A model generated the notes under the pieces. The model saw nothing but the letters and a program-made list of their open reading frames with translations. It searched no databases and was not told the DNA's origin. A program made the translations under genes and the position numbers. A DNA stretch of 64,000 nucleotides. Source: Lepeophtheirus salmonis. Taxonomy: Eukaryota; Arthropoda; Copepoda; Siphonostomatoida; Caligidae. Numbering within the stretch: the stretch's first letter is position 1; every line of letters begins with the position of its first letter. The stretch is taken from NCBI RefSeq assembly GCF_016086655.4, contig NC_052135.2:6538363-6602362 (forward strand), in the 5' to 3' direction. This document shows, one piece after another, positions 22,230-34,789 of the stretch.

Positions 22230-22667
22230 TTTTCGATTAATTCACTTTTTTTTTCAATTGGCGCAGGTTTAAAAAACGTATCTAATAAAAAACAAATCAG
22301 TTGCGTAATTTCCTGCTTTTGCCCAAAAGAGCATACCAATTTTACGGCATAGATAGCTTGCGTACCCTGTACATACCTATAATAATAAAATGAAACTGGG
22401 TTATCTTATTTTTAACTTGTTCACATTTTCACATGTAAAATATTAAAATATAATGCATCAATTTTTTGTTAAAAGTTTTTTGTTTTTCTTTTCATTATAC
22501 CTATCTGTGTAACTACGTACGCACTAGGGTATTATTTGTCTAGATATATCTAACAAAGCATTTTAACCTGTAGAAAAAAAGGATAGAAAAGATTATTTCT
22601 TTGAAGCAATTGATAAGAAGAGCCTGGGAATGCGTACAAAATATAGGATTCAATGGGTAATAACTCC
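22230..22667. other. No recognisable feature
   Basis: AT-rich. It may include the remaining upstream flank of the mariner relic on -. No terminal repeat was found. Confidence 0.4.
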
Positions 22668-22886
22668 AACACTACTTATGAGTCCATCCTTATTTAGGAA
22701 TAAAGACCGATGTCCGTTCCAGTTCAGTCTCGGTCCGGTCCTGCCTAGCAGTCCTGAAAACGTATAAAGTTCAGTCCTTGATGACCTTACTCAACTTTAT
22801 TTATTCTTTATTCAATCAGTTTTAGTACTGACATTCCTAAAACCGGACTGAATTGGAGTGAATAAATAAAGACTTACACAACCCTA
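22668..22886 (+). repeat. CRE-bearing MITE, copy 5
   Basis: Contains cggtccggtcctg, a decayed core cagtccttgatgacctta, then tcagttttagtactgaca and the end aaagacttacacaaccct. Orientation as copy 1. Confidence 0.75.
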
Positions 22887-22889
22887 GTC

Positions 22890-24024
22890 ATAAGATGCTT
22901 ATATTTTATAAATACTATCCGTATTTCAAGGCTTGGATATTGAACATGAAATTCTTTCTGTTCATTTTTGAACGCCTAAACGATTAAAGATTGAATAACT
23001 CCTGAGAAAAATCGTTCAATTTGCCGTTAAAAAGATAAATTCTGCTAAAAGAATTACATAAATATAGAAGAAAAAGGATTTATGCTACCTCAAAATTGAC
23101 ATCTTGCGAATAAAATAAAATAAATTTGGACAAGGCATGATCATTTAGTCGTTGTTCCGTTTTTTAAAATAATAAATGGAAAGAAATTAATGCTTGAACC
23201 TAAATTTTGCAAAAATAAACAGGGTGAACAGATTCAAGTCTTAGTGTATGTTAAATGAGTACTGCGGCACTCTAGGATACCTATGACTATATTTACCTAG
23301 AAATTTACCTATTCTGACATCCAATTGAATTTAAAATAAAAAAAATCATCATTGGGGAAACATGTTCTCCGGATCTAAGCTTAAATTTCGGTGTTCCTTT
23401 GGTCAACAATGTGTTAGTAAACAGCATCCATTTTTACAGCCATGAACATGTGTTTTTACAGGTGTTATATAAATAAAGTTATTATTATTATTTGCAGTTC
23501 ATATTATGAATATTGTATAAATGGGATATTTTTATTTTATTTTTTTTGTTGTTTTTTTATCCAGTTTGAGAAACATTAATTCAATCTGTCACGCCGTTAC
23601 ATTTATTGTACCACGCAACTTTTTCTCAGAAAATTAGCAGAAAAGAAGGCTCAAAATCTGTTCGTAGCGATTAACCAATTCTTCCCAACTAGGAAATTAT
23701 TATTCTATAAGTGTAGGAAATTGTTTCCAAATTTTAAAGCTGTGAACAATTATCAATAATTATTTAAATAAAATCCCATAGTTGGCTATATTTGGTTAAC
23801 TATCCACTGATTTTGGGTAATTTTCCCTCTTGTTTTTGGAAAAAGGATTGCACGATACAACAAAGGTAACAACGTGGGACTGTAGATCATGATTACTCAA
23901 TGACTAGTCCATAGCATGAAATGAATAGATTGCCTCCAATGATGATTTTCTTTCGAATTTTAATATCCTAAGAAAAAAATATATAGTAATACTATGTTTA
24001 AATACTGTTTGATATCCAAGAATA
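22890..24024. other. Featureless AT-rich stretch
   Basis: No recognised protein motif, terminal repeat or splice-bounded open block. A ttattattatt run lies at 23479-23492. Confidence 0.45.
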
Positions 24025-24235
24025 GCTACTAAGGATCCCTCTATCTAGTCAAAACCTAACAGGAACTCAAATTTCAAAGGTTAAAAGGACTTTGAATTTA
24101 TGTCAAATTACTCCATGGTATCATGTTTTTAATTCGAGCATGAATTTTTAATATTTCATAATGTTTTGAGTCTTAATCATCGTTTAAAATCGTAATACGT
24201 TTTGCCGCGATGCCAGTTCCATAAATACAATTTAA
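24025..24235 (+). repeat. Dispersed repeat Rep-J, copy 1
   Basis: Begins tccctctatctagtcaaaac and includes taatgttttgagtcttaatc. 34085-34260 shows gccctctatccaatcaaacc and ataatgttttcagtcataaa at matching spacing. Similarity is weak but collinear. Confidence 0.45.
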
Positions 24236-25564
24236 ACGTTTAACAGTCCCTGTACATCGAAAATACAAACCTTAATTTGATGTTCGATAGGTAATACATC
24301 TGGCCTACTAGATTCAACTCGAGGACATAATAAGGGGCTTCAAAAAACATTCCAGTGATTACCAACAGGGACTCCTCTGACATCTTGTATTTTGATGTGC
24401 ATTGTCAAGGGATCTAAGACAGTTTATATCAATAAAAGATACAAAAATTGATTCAGTAAATGCTAAATTTTATGTTTAACATACAAAATGATATAAGACT
24501 TGACAGTAATGAAAAAGGCCCTTAGTACTTTCACCCTATAATATTTTTCCTCAAGACATTTTGTCTGAAACCATTTTACCCAGTGGTTGAGTTGTAAAAT
24601 CAAACCAAGGGGGGATGGGTTCTGATTATTGGGCGTTCAGAGATTTCTCCCTGGGATTTTTTTGAAAATATAGCTCATTAAAATTTTAAGGCAATATGGG
24701 AATGGATATATATAGCTTATAAATGAATACATATCAATAATGATGATTTTAGACCATTTTCATTCAAAAGAAAAATACATCCCCCCCCCCATCCCCAACA
24801 AATATAGCACTGATTTTACTTGCCTTCATGTATAAATAAATTAGGTTTATATGATGTCATTAGTATATTTTTTGGTTGAAATTGATGTTCCCTTTGAATT
24901 TTTTTAATAAAATATGCAATATTTATTACTATAAAACGCACTAAAGGATTGTTTACTGTTGGAAAAATAATGAAATTATGTCCCAAAATTTCAATGCAAG
25001 CATAAAATGAAAGTCTCAATATGTAGTGAATTCCAATCAGAGACAAACTGGTAATATAATAAGAGAAACTAAAAATAAACGAACACGACAATGATTCAAA
25101 TGGATGAAGTGTTAGTCACTTTTTCCTTATCAATTATCATTAGATATGTTGAATGATGTACATTGGAAAATACTTTTGCATTCACGAATATGCATAATAT
25201 AAGGCTAGAGCACCATAACATCGTTATTTCAATAAAAAACTACTATTTAATGGGTTTTATAGTAATACACATTACATATTTTGATTAATAAATTCCAACG
25301 GAACATCAATTTCAACCAAAAATAAACAGTAACGACGTATAAACCTGATTTATTTACATTTTAGTGCTAGTACCAGACATTGCCCGGAGTAATTGAGCGT
25401 CCGATAAAAGAAATTTTTTATTTTAATAATAAAGCTAACACATTCCTTGGTGTTACTCTCTATATTTCTTTAGCACACTTACACTTAACTACTCACTCAA
25501 TACTCAGACATTCTCTACTCAAGAATAAAATAAAAAATAATAACAGTGATAAGAAATCACATGA
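24236..25564. other. Featureless AT-rich stretch
   Basis: Contains a C run (24781-24790) and a 91-residue minus frame at 24816-25091 without recognisable features. No support for a gene. Confidence 0.45.
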
Positions 25565-25830
25565 TTTGTTGAGCCAGGGAGCACTTTAGATCGCTGCTAA
25601 ACATCATCTTAAGTAACATTCATTTTTAAATTATATATAAAGTACTTCTTTTGTTTTCTATTTTAATATGAGTGGAACTAAACGCCTGGGAGATTTAATT
25701 CATTTTATACAGTGCTTCCTGTTTATATTATACACCTTTTTTGTCAATATAATGTATTGCGGTATGATATACATCATGGAGCATTATATACAGTGAACCC
25801 AGTGACTCAGTTTCTTATACATATATATTC
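25565..25830. repeat. Dispersed repeat Rep-D region
   Basis: Contains gagccagggagcactttaga, later cagtgcttcctgtttata, and ggagcattatatacagtg. These are variants of the arms at 3999-4026, in both orientations. Confidence 0.5.
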
Positions 25831-25849
25831 AGAAATACAATAATTATTT

Positions 25850-25960
25850 TTTACTTATTAGATGGCTCTTAAGTTGAATCAATGCTACTTTTTAAAGACT
25901 TTTCCGCAACAATTAACAAGTTTTTTGGCAAAAAAGCACTCAATTCAATTCTACATTTTG
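25850..25960 (+). repeat. Dispersed repeat Rep-K, copy 1
   Basis: The sequence agatggctcttaagttgaat, then caatgctactttttaaagac, tttt, caagttttttggcaaaaaag is collinear with 44285-44405 (agatggctcttgagatgaat, ttatttttaagtacttttt, cttgctaaagaacat). Confidence 0.65.
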
Positions 25961-26690
25961 GCCTCATTTAACAAAATTCATTTCTATGGTATTGCTTTTG
26001 CGTCTGATTCAGAATCGTAGTTAAGATTTAGAAGAGGGCAAGACGATGACATTTTAGTATTGATACATCCCTACATACAATATTTAAAAAGAGCATGATT
26101 TGGAAAAAAATAATTTGTAATGATTTTTGTATATCCTCTGTGTACAACCTGCGCCCTTACAAGGTTATACGTCATATAAGAAATATTATTATGCATGAAT
26201 ACATCATAATATTGAAATATATTTAAGGGATTTTGCACATTAGTTTTTTTTTTAATCATCATAAAAATTGTAAATTTTGATCATAGTCATCAAGTAAATA
26301 ATGACTCGTTAGTAGTACCGTTGAGAGAAGAGACAAGGCTAACAACTAAGGTTGTTGACTTTGTATGAAGCAACCAAATAGCTTTGAGGACTTATTATAT
26401 AATTTACAAAATATTACATATATTTGAAGTGTGTATTGTCATCATTTTATTTTATGAAATATTAAAAAAAGAAAAAAAGAGTTAATCTATATAGTCTTTT
26501 TACTGATTTCATAGATTCTACAATGAAACAAAAACGAAGCCATATTGGAGACACATCTTGTATATATTTTTTATTTTTTTCCTTATTAGAATCCAAAACA
26601 CTCGAACAAATCAATCTGAAACTTATGAAGTAGACGTATGAAATAAGGAAGCATGTTCCTTTATTATTTTTTTGGTCTCCGATGTCATTA
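25961..26690. other. Featureless AT-rich stretch
   Basis: No recognisable motif; short frames only. Confidence 0.45.
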
Positions 26691-26704
26691 AAAGGGTGTT
26701 ATTG

Positions 26705-26800
26705 ACCGACATCTCTTGTTCTCTCTGTCTCTGCACTCTTCTTTTCTCCCTTTGTTTCTTTCTATATCCATCTCTCTCCCTCTCTCTTTTGTTCTACCTT
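26705..26800 (+). repeat. Pyrimidine-rich tract
   Basis: About 95 bases are nearly all C and T (ctctctgtctctgcactctt and ctctctccctctctctttt). It looks like a decayed CT microsatellite. It might serve as a splice-acceptor tract, but no exon follows. Confidence 0.7.
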
Positions 26801-27274
26801 CATTCTTTGTTTCTATTGCCTTTTATTTAGTTCTGCAATGGAGGCATCCTCCCCTAGAAGTTAATAAACAAAATGAACATTATTTGCCTTAATCTGATCT
26901 GTAGGAAACTTCATATAATTATTTTAAAATAAAAAAAACTGAATTATTATTTTTATCTTAACCAGTCATCAGGAGTACATTTATTGTTACTAAGAAAAAA
27001 AAATCCCAAAATGTATGTTTAAAAAAATCGGAACCCATTTACAGCAGTATATGCTATAGCTCTGTGAATTGTAATTTCTTCAAAACTGGATTGATATTTT
27101 CCAATTCTAAACGAAAGAGTCTGTCGCTAAAATCATATTTTTTTTTCTTCTTGGGGACAAAATGGGCCATGTCCCTAGATAGTAGGTAAGTCTTTCACAG
27201 ATGATTGTCAATATTACTTCAAGTTGTTTGCAGTCTTGCAAAACATGGGCGAGACTATATTATTAATAGTGTTG

Positions 27275-27400
27275 AGTTTCGGTTTGGAAATCCAAAAGTG
27301 GTCTGAGAACCATATGATTTTAACTAATTCAGTTCAAGTTTGCTTTGGACCGAGCTCGTAGTACAATTTGGTTTTGGTTTGGTTCCACAAAAAAATGACA
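27275..27400 (+). repeat. Single Rep-C unit
   Basis: Shares tctgagaaccat, ttttaactaattcagttcaa, ttggaccga and tttggttttggttt with the ~184-bp tandem array at 52680-53560. It stands alone here. Confidence 0.6.
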
Positions 27401-28529
27401 TTTTTTTACATTTCAGTATTGAAGAACAATAGAGCGAAAGAAATCGGTCTCAACTGTATTTCAACTTTAACTAATATAGATATAGGAGCAATTAATTTAA
27501 TTCTTAAGAATACTATTTGGGTGTTTAATTATCCTACAAAATGGCCGACTTTTTAAATGTTTTAAATTCATATCTTGATTTCGTCTCACAACCTTTCTTC
27601 CTCTAAAAAGAGGCATAGAAAAGGGATCAAAAGCAATTATTAATTAGTTAGCCCATTCTTTTTCTTAACTGTTAAGCATTTCGTACAGGGAATTTTGCAC
27701 AGCTTAGCAACGGCTAACTCGAGTTTGATCAATCAACGTTCATTATAAAAATGAGATTGTGACAAGAATATACGTAGACAGCTCACAAAAATACAAAGTT
27801 ATCCTCCAGGGTTTTAGGGATACAATTGTGTAACAAAATTTTGAACAAAATCTACAAAGATTCGTCCAATATATGTATTAATATACAATAGCTATATGCA
27901 GATCCTTTTTATTCATGTTTTTCTAACGAAGTGGAACTACATATGACATAAAAATAATTTTGAACAAAAATCAAGAAAGGAGACAATCCTAATTTAATAT
28001 TTAACTACCTAATACATACCTATAGATAACAGGCCAATATGTTTCATTGACCCATTTAAGTCAATTATAGACTTTGTATTCAAATTTGAGGAAAGAGTTA
28101 AGATTTAATAAAATTTTAGCTATAGTTAAAAAACTTTATTTTATGTAAAAGATTATATTAGGCCCGACATGCCCTTTTCAAATAAAATCCATCCATTTCT
28201 CATTTTTTTATTGTGACAATCAATTTTGGTTACTTTAAGTATATGCGACACGCCCAAAAGGTTAATAAGAATAATATAATGATCAATTATTTGTAGAATA
28301 ATATAAATTTAATCCAAACTCAAAGTTGTCCCTTTCATCTTGTTTTTGTGTTGACGGGCACCATTTGTAATATTGTAACCTGATACTTGTCAAATATGAA
28401 CAAAAATTCCTAAATAGTTATATTTATGAGGGATTAAGATTTCGTCGTGAATTGATTGGTTAATCACTTAAAATTGAGTCGTTATCTTTATCATTCTATA
28501 TATTTACACTGTTTGCATAATTGAAAAAC
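27401..28529. other. Featureless AT-rich stretch
   Basis: No motif, long frame or repeat relation recognised. Confidence 0.45.
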
Positions 28530-28857
28530 AAACATTTTGAAGAGTGGAATTTTAATGAGTTTAATTTCGGAAACCAGAGGAGCACCATTAATTTGGGACT
28601 CATTGAGTTCCAAACCTTATCAATGGATGCCTTGAAAGCTTCGAAATTCGTTGCCTTTGTCCAGCAGGCCCTGAACAGTAGGTAAATTCTAGTGGGTTGG
28701 CTTCTGCCATGTATAGTGGGCACATTGTTTTCGGTCAGAATGGAATATATGTTTCCAAAAAGGACTGTGTAACCTTTATTGTGGTTGCCGGTGCATCTTG
28801 TTGAAGCTCGTCTCTATGCTACTACCGTCATTAATAGGCTTCTTGACTGTGTAAATG
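28530..28857 (-). pseudogene. Mariner transposase relic, truncated by the neighbouring element
   Basis: Reading leftward on -, scrambled frames give SF-NKMHRQPQ (from a FQQDGAPA block), then IKVTQSFLE-like sequence, then EANPLEFTY (third-Asp region), KATNFEAFKASIDKVWNSMS and a broken C-terminus. Frames shift at least three times. Its upstream half is missing exactly where the terminal repeat of the 28858-29704 element starts, so insertion of that element or a later deletion split it. Confidence 0.75.
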
Positions 28858-29704
28858 CCGAGTGGTTCATTAAAATTTGAACACTTTGAATTTTAAACTT
28901 CAACAAGATATAATTTCTTAGTTAACAATAGAATTTCAACAAAATTAATATAATAAATAGATGTGTGTCTGAGCTCTCTGAATCATTAATATAGCCGCCC
29001 TTAGTGACAATGGTAGCTTCCTGGTGGCGGTAGAAGGCCTGTCACCCAATGCAGAAAAAACCCTCTGGTATGGCATCCCAGTGCCAGCTGATAGTGGCTT
29101 TGAGTACCTCGGTGTTTGGATGACGGAGACTGAAGGGTGCCCCTCGACATTCACACGAAAGATGTAGTCGAAGGGTTGCCATCAGGCCTGTTGGGGGACC
29201 AAAAGTGTCCCAAAAGAGTACAAAAGAACATTAATGTCTCATTCACAAGAGTTTTGTAACGGAGGAGATGGGTTTCTTTCATTACAAAAATGGCCTCTCC
29301 AACCTCACAAGGCTTTTTCTAGTCTTTTTTTATTGCTCTCTGGGCAGTCTAGTGTGAAACCCCAAGATCTCTTGCAAGAACCCTCATGGACTTGAGATAA
29401 TTTTCCTGGGCGGTTTTCTTTAACTCCTCCGTGTACAATTTAACCTTTTGATAGAGCCTTCTTCCACTCCATCGTTTTAGACTTGCTGACGCCGAAAAAG
29501 GAGACGCCCAAATGCTTAGAGTGTGGGAATGGAAATTTTTCCATCAGGTTCAAATGTAATTTTCTTGACTTGTACGTAAGATAAAGAGCTCAGGTTTGTT
29601 TTGATTTGTATGCTTAATTATATTCAAATATGAATTAATTTCAATCTCTTATACTTGATTGGTTAAAGAATTATTAAGTGTTCAGATTACAATGGACCAC
29701 CCGA
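28858..29704 (-). mobile_element. Internally deleted mariner derivative, copy A
   Basis: Terminal inverted repeats: left CCGAGTGGTTCATTAAAATT, then TGAACACTT (28858-28886); right, inverted, CGGGTGGTCCATTGTAATCT, then GAACACTT (29676-29704). The minus strand encodes a shortened transposase. An N-terminal part is seen (LKSMRVLARDLGVS, then AQRAIKKD and ETHLLRYKTLVN), joined directly to WSPNRPDGNP and a C-terminus ending VTKGGYIND. The block carrying the first two catalytic Asp residues is missing. The same deletion is seen in the copy at 58581-59321, so this was a non-autonomous amplified form. Frames are now broken. Confidence 0.85.
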
Positions 29705-30359
29705 AAGTCTACCTGTTCGACTAAGTTAAGTTTCGGATCTTTGTTGTCTTCTGTGCGACGTAGAAACACAATCTCGATTCTTTTGTTTCTTTGTGAGGTC
29801 ATTTTCGATTGATTCTGTTAATTTTTTTGGAGGGCCTTCGTCAACAGATTTTTCTTATTCCTTTTTTTTATTAGTTTCCAGATTTCAAATACGTAGCCCG
29901 TAAAGTAAATACGAGCATTTGGTAGATGTATTTATAAAATGATATCATTTCATGTATTTATGTGTACAAGCTCATTACTCATGTTAAAACAAACAGGCTA
30001 CGTTTATTTCTCAATTCCCCCCCTCCCCCCCTGTTACTAAGTATTCATGAAACTACGGTAACATTAATATTAACGTCAATAAACAATTTATTAGGCAAAA
30101 TTTAGTCAGAAAAAGAGTTTAAGTATAACTTCCATCGTGAAGGTATACATTCAAATCTAAATATATACATACAGTTGGTCACAAAAATATATTTTTGTAA
30201 GTATATATTGAGTATTGTATAATGTTGAATATTATAGGTAAATGTGTGTAGGTTATTAAAAATAGATATATGGCTCTGGGCCATGTTTGAACAATTTTGT
30301 TTGTAGACACCTTAAAGAAAAGTGTCGTTCTATATTTTAGATATTTCAATTTATATGTG
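29705..30359. other. Mostly unassigned
   Basis: A short minus-strand open block (29705-29790) begins ATGACCTCACAAAGAAAC and is basic and charged (EIVFLRRTEDNKDPK). It could be the start of another transposase but is too short to call. The remainder is AT-rich without features. Confidence 0.35.
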
Positions 30360-30600
30360 TTGGGATTAGGTCCAGAGAGCCTAGACCACTCTAAGAGCGT
30401 TACAATTTTAACTGGATTCGGTCCAACTTCGGTATGGACGGGAATTGTAGTCAAATTCAGTTTTGATTCGGTTCTGGGTCATTTTTTAAGGACATTTTAA
30501 ATTAAGGGGAAAAATGAACATTTTAGAGATTCAGTCCACAATCTTATTTCACTTTTGGACCAAAATATAGATTCAAATCGGCAGGACTCGAGGTATAATA
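30360..30600 (+). repeat. Single Rep-C unit
   Basis: Contains gagcctagaccactctaag, ttttaactggattcggtcca, acttcggt and ttttgattcggtt, matching units of the 52680-53560 array. Confidence 0.6.
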
Positions 30601-31212
30601 AATCTTTATAGTTTTTTTTTTTAAATTTATTCTCTGACATTTTATTTTTCCCAAAAATATCTTTGTGAAAAATACAGTCAAATCCGTATTAAATAAATTG
30701 CTATTTTCACATGAAAAGTTGCCTATATCCGGATTTTTTAATACCTAAAGTATATAAGAAACCACAATTTTTTGATGTAAATATATAATTTTGAAACTTC
30801 CCATTTCCAAAGCAACTCGTGCTTGATTAGATCCTGTTTTTGACATATGAACTAATATTATTATCACATCTTTCTTCCAAAGTGTTTTTCATTCATTTTC
30901 ATAAATTTCTATGAAGCTGATATAAAAAAATAGAGCCTGTCAAAACTATGTGTACACAAAGCATTTATACGTATGCATATACGTACACCCTTTCCCTATG
31001 GCTTGTATATGGTCATAAGTCATAACAAAATGTACATTTGTGAGAGTATCTTGCCATATTTGGACGTGCCAATATAATATTTCTTTGGATTGAGAGTCTG
31101 AAAACTTCACGTTCAAATAATTAAAGAATTTATAGATTTTTTTTTATCTCTGTCTGTTTGCCTGTTGGTTACCAGGATTACGGCAAAAATTAAGGTTGGA
31201 ATCCTGGGTGAC
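30601..31212. other. Featureless AT-rich stretch
   Basis: No motif recognised. Confidence 0.45.
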
Positions 31213-31870
31213 CTTGTCCATTTGTTTGTGGATGCCCCCTGAAGAAGTCCATTACATGTACAATAGTTATATACTTCTTCAGGACATCCACAAACGAATT
31301 ATACTTGGTACATGCTCGATCCTCCCCATGAGATAGAAATTACATAAGTTCAGGTAGGGGCTGTTTGCCCGTCAAAGTTCAGGGCTCCACAGTGAGTACA
31401 TTCTGCACTTTTTTGGCATTGTGGGCCGGTGCACTGTCTTGTTGGTATGTGTAATTTCTCCTTAGGCTATTCCATCCATGGGAATGAAATTTAATAGTGC
31501 AAAACCCTAAGGAGTATAATGGTAAAGCTGGATCCGCAAGAGGTCGTCCGGCTTCTTTAGAATGAGTGGAAAAACATGTGGCCTCCCAACTCCCCAGTCT
31601 TAATCCTTTGGATTATTCCATATAGACAAAGTTCGACAAAGATACCTGAAACAAGCCTCACGGATCTTTGAGATCTTTAAAACCCGTCCTCAAGGCTGCA
31701 TGTGTTCACTTGTCAGAAGACTGCATTGTGTGTCTTTAGAGAGACGGTGTAGGCCGTCATAGAGGCTGACAGAGACCATATCGAATAAGAAATGTCGTTT
31801 TCAGTTATGATTCACTGGAAATAAACTTAATTTTATTCTCACTGTCTTCACGAACTTGTTTTCAATAATG
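31213..31870. mobile_element. Scrambled mariner relic with opposed coding halves
   Basis: A large inverted repeat (31213-31300) carries opposed copies of a tttgtggatg, cctgaagaagt block, equivalent to the transposase VDVLKK stretch. Next, 31380-31465 on - reads NYTYQQDSAPAHNAKKVQNV (second-Asp block, intact Asp). Then 31560-31830 on + reads KNMWPPNSPVL with NPLDYSI-like and ACVHLSEDCIV-like sequence. The right end (31840-31870) matches the end of the 39800-40900 mariner: ctgtcttcacgaac there appears as gttcgtgaagacag-type sequence. The second- and third-Asp blocks should be on one strand; here they oppose. Confidence 0.75.
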
Positions 31871-31879
31871 TTTGAAGAA

Positions 31880-32639
31880 TAAATTTCAATATGATATATT
31901 GGGTAAATAATTATTTCATTTCGAAATATGGCTCTGAATCGAAATTGTAGTTTAAAAACGTAACTTTTTAAAAATAATATTTAAACGTCAAACCTACTGC
32001 AAATGAAATTTTTAAAGATCATGTTTGCTAAATAACAATAATAAATAGCCGACGGGCGTTCCAAGATCTGAATTTAATCAATTCATATATGAATGATATA
32101 ATCAATATAAGTCAAAATGAATCAATTTTTTATATATAATTATTTTAGACGAAAAAAAAATCTTTAAAATTTAGTTTCTTATAGTTTTCCCTATAAATGA
32201 TTATGTTTTATTAAATTATCCATTTTAACAAACATTCGAAAATGATAATGTCCCATCAACAACTAAAACGTCAACAGTGAAATCAATGAACGAAGATCCT
32301 CAAATGTATTCATTAATAAAGATAATCAGTTTAGGGGGAAGGCTAAAAATAAGTTCTAACACATTGTTTATTCATCTAAAATATTTATTTATCATATATC
32401 GATCTATTATGCCTTATATTGATTATTTTTCGTGAAGAATTCTTTTTTATTTTATAAAAACATATTTTTCATAATAAAATAATGAGAAATCGATCGATTT
32501 TATTGGAAAGGTAATATTGGGGGGGGTAATATAAGTCTCTTAAATCAAATAAAAGTGATAAACTATTGCTAAAATTCAGGGCATCTTAATTCATAGCACA
32601 AATTTGAATACAAAGCCATAAATTGACTAAAATATATCT
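31880..32639. other. Featureless AT-rich stretch
   Basis: No recognisable motif. A short G run lies near 32521. Confidence 0.45.
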
Positions 32640-32770
32640 ATGAAATATTGGGTCGTACTTATATATGAAGTAAAAAAATATATTAGGATTTTCTCTTTAA
32701 ATAAATTTTTGTAGAAGATTGTTTTTATATTGACCCATACCATATATACATCCATATTAATAAAGCAAGG
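32640..32770 (+). repeat. Dispersed repeat Rep-E, copy 2
   Basis: Has tatatgaagtaaaaaaatat, aggattttctc, gattgtttttatattgaccc and ccatatatacat, as at 12140-12245. Confidence 0.6.
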
Positions 32771-32934
32771 TCTATATGTATGTGTCCATGCTGACAGTAA
32801 GCCGCTTTGGTGTTTTGATGCATGATCTCAGAAATAACGCGTCATATTAAAAAAAGATATTTGTATAGAATTGTACACTCATATTAAAAAAAGAAAAGAA
32901 GTACTTTATAAATAAGTGATTGAACGTGACTTTA

Positions 32935-33085
32935 GATGAAGTTTAGTAAGGAGCTAAAATATTATGAGGATCATCACATATTATTATTATTATTTTTCTC
33001 AAGCTGTTGTTTTCTGGAGGAGAGAGATTCTAAGTATTGAATAATTTCGTGTGAGTGTGCTTATGACTGAGGATTTCTTGGGGAG
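32935..33085. repeat. Dispersed repeat Rep-B, copy 4
   Basis: Signature tttcgtgtgagtgtgcttat, preceded by ctaagtattgaataa and followed by gaggatttcttggggagtta. Confidence 0.6.
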
Positions 33086-33164
33086 TTATCTTCTATATTA
33101 TTAAATCAAAGTTTGTAAGATAGTCGACGCCTAATAACTTCATGCAATCCCAGATACTACCGCT

Positions 33165-33381
33165 ACCTGAAGTCTGGTCCAGTTCTATCTCGGTCGGGTG
33201 GTCCAGTTCAGTCCTTAAACTGATAAAGTTCGGTCCTTGATGACGTCACTCAACTATATTTCTTCTTTTTAATCAGTTCCAGTACTGAGAGTCCTTAAAG
33301 GACCGGTCCTGAGGGCTGACAGGATTGGTTCTAAGACTGAACTGGACCAATTAAATAAGAACTGGCAGTGACACACCACTA
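33165..33381 (+). repeat. CRE-bearing MITE, copy 6
   Basis: Contains tccttgatgacgtcactcaa with an intact TGACGTCA, flanked by cagttcagtccttaaactg and agttccagtactgagagtcc. It ends gacacaccacta. This is one of the two copies with an unmutated octamer. Confidence 0.8.
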
Positions 33382-33389
33382 ATTATAAA

Positions 33390-34084
33390 TGAAAATCATA
33401 TAGTTCATTCTACAGTGACTTTTCTAATATAATTCATTTTTCTTTGCGTAAAAAAAGAAAGGAATAAACGTTATTTCACCCCTCTTTTGCAGGTCTGCAT
33501 GATTTCAGTTTTTTTTTTCTGCAAATGCATTCATTAAAAGGACGTCTATCCCTTCTAAAAAGGGAGTCTGAGGAAGTTCTATTATTGTGATTTGAGGGGG
33601 AGAACTGTTTTTTTTTTTTTTTTACTACAGTCTAAACTTTGAAATAAGAACTTAATTAATTACAATTAAATATGGAACACAATTAAAAGAAAGAGGAAGG
33701 AAATGGCCCGGAAATCTTGTTTCTTCTTGTTTCCTATACATATAATATTCTAACCTTTCAAACTTGTAGTAAATATCCTTACATTTAATCGATCAATATT
33801 TATACAATTCTCTTAGTTTTTTGACATTAACATTAATGTGAACTCGTATATTTTAGTGTTGACATTTTTTATTGTAAAATAAATTAAATATATATCAGAG
33901 CTTAAGGGTTTCTTATTTTTCTGCAGCTGCATGGATTGTCTAATCCTGAAACCTTGCTTAGTGCTTTACGTACATACCAAATTTCACAACATACAAACTT
34001 GATACTTTTTACCCTGTAGGAGCTTCATTAATTACAGTTAAATAAGTATTTAGTATAGGGACTATTAATGTACAAGAATATCAC
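33390..34084. other. Featureless AT-rich stretch
   Basis: Homopolymer T runs at 33609-33623; nothing else seen. Confidence 0.45.
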
Positions 34085-34260
34085 TAGAGCGCCCTCTATC
34101 CAATCAAACCATGATAGGATTGCAAATTTTGAGCAATTTTTTGTTCTTGTGATGCAATCTTTGTATTAAGCTTGGATTTTTTTTCCATTTAATAATGTTT
34201 TCAGTCATAAATATGATTTAATATCCTATTGAGTTTTAATGCCGTGCCGTGCATCTCCAA
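34085..34260 (+). repeat. Dispersed repeat Rep-J, copy 2
   Basis: Collinear weak match to 24025-24235, including atgccgtgccgtgc against tgccgcgatgcc. Confidence 0.45.
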
Positions 34261-34789
34261 ACAAGTTGTACTTGAAGTTAAATAGGGGAGAAATCAGCAA
34301 TGGAAAGCACCAGGCTAAAAATCATAGTAAATTACTATCAAACAGTTGAGGATCATATTCATAGTATGTACGCAAGTTTTTGGCCATTTTTAGAGCCTCC
34401 CCCCCATGTCTGCACTTACCTTTTATAGGATGTGTCAGCAATTTCAAAAACCCCTCCCACCCCCTACTTGCGTAGTACTTTCCACATAGTCCCTGGGGAA
34501 TAACTAGTGGTGGGCAATGGACATTTTGGAGAACGTAAGGAGAAGGCGAAAGCAAGACATGCATTGCTACTTAATTATGACTAGTGATGAAAATCGGGTA
34601 CGTTTTTAGCTCACCCATATTTAGTAAACGGAAAAGTAAATTTTCTTTTTCCTAAGCTATTTTCCTGAGGAGTGAACTTCCTTTCCTACTATATTCAATT
34701 GTATACAAAACAGGATTGAATATATGTGTGTACTCATAGAACATGGAGAGTAATCTTGAAGTCCTTTTTGGAGTTGGAGTTGAAGATTG

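Noticed and set aside
24816..25091. 91-residue open frame on -
   Set aside because: Composition typical of AT-rich chance frames; no motif, splice borders or repeat relation.
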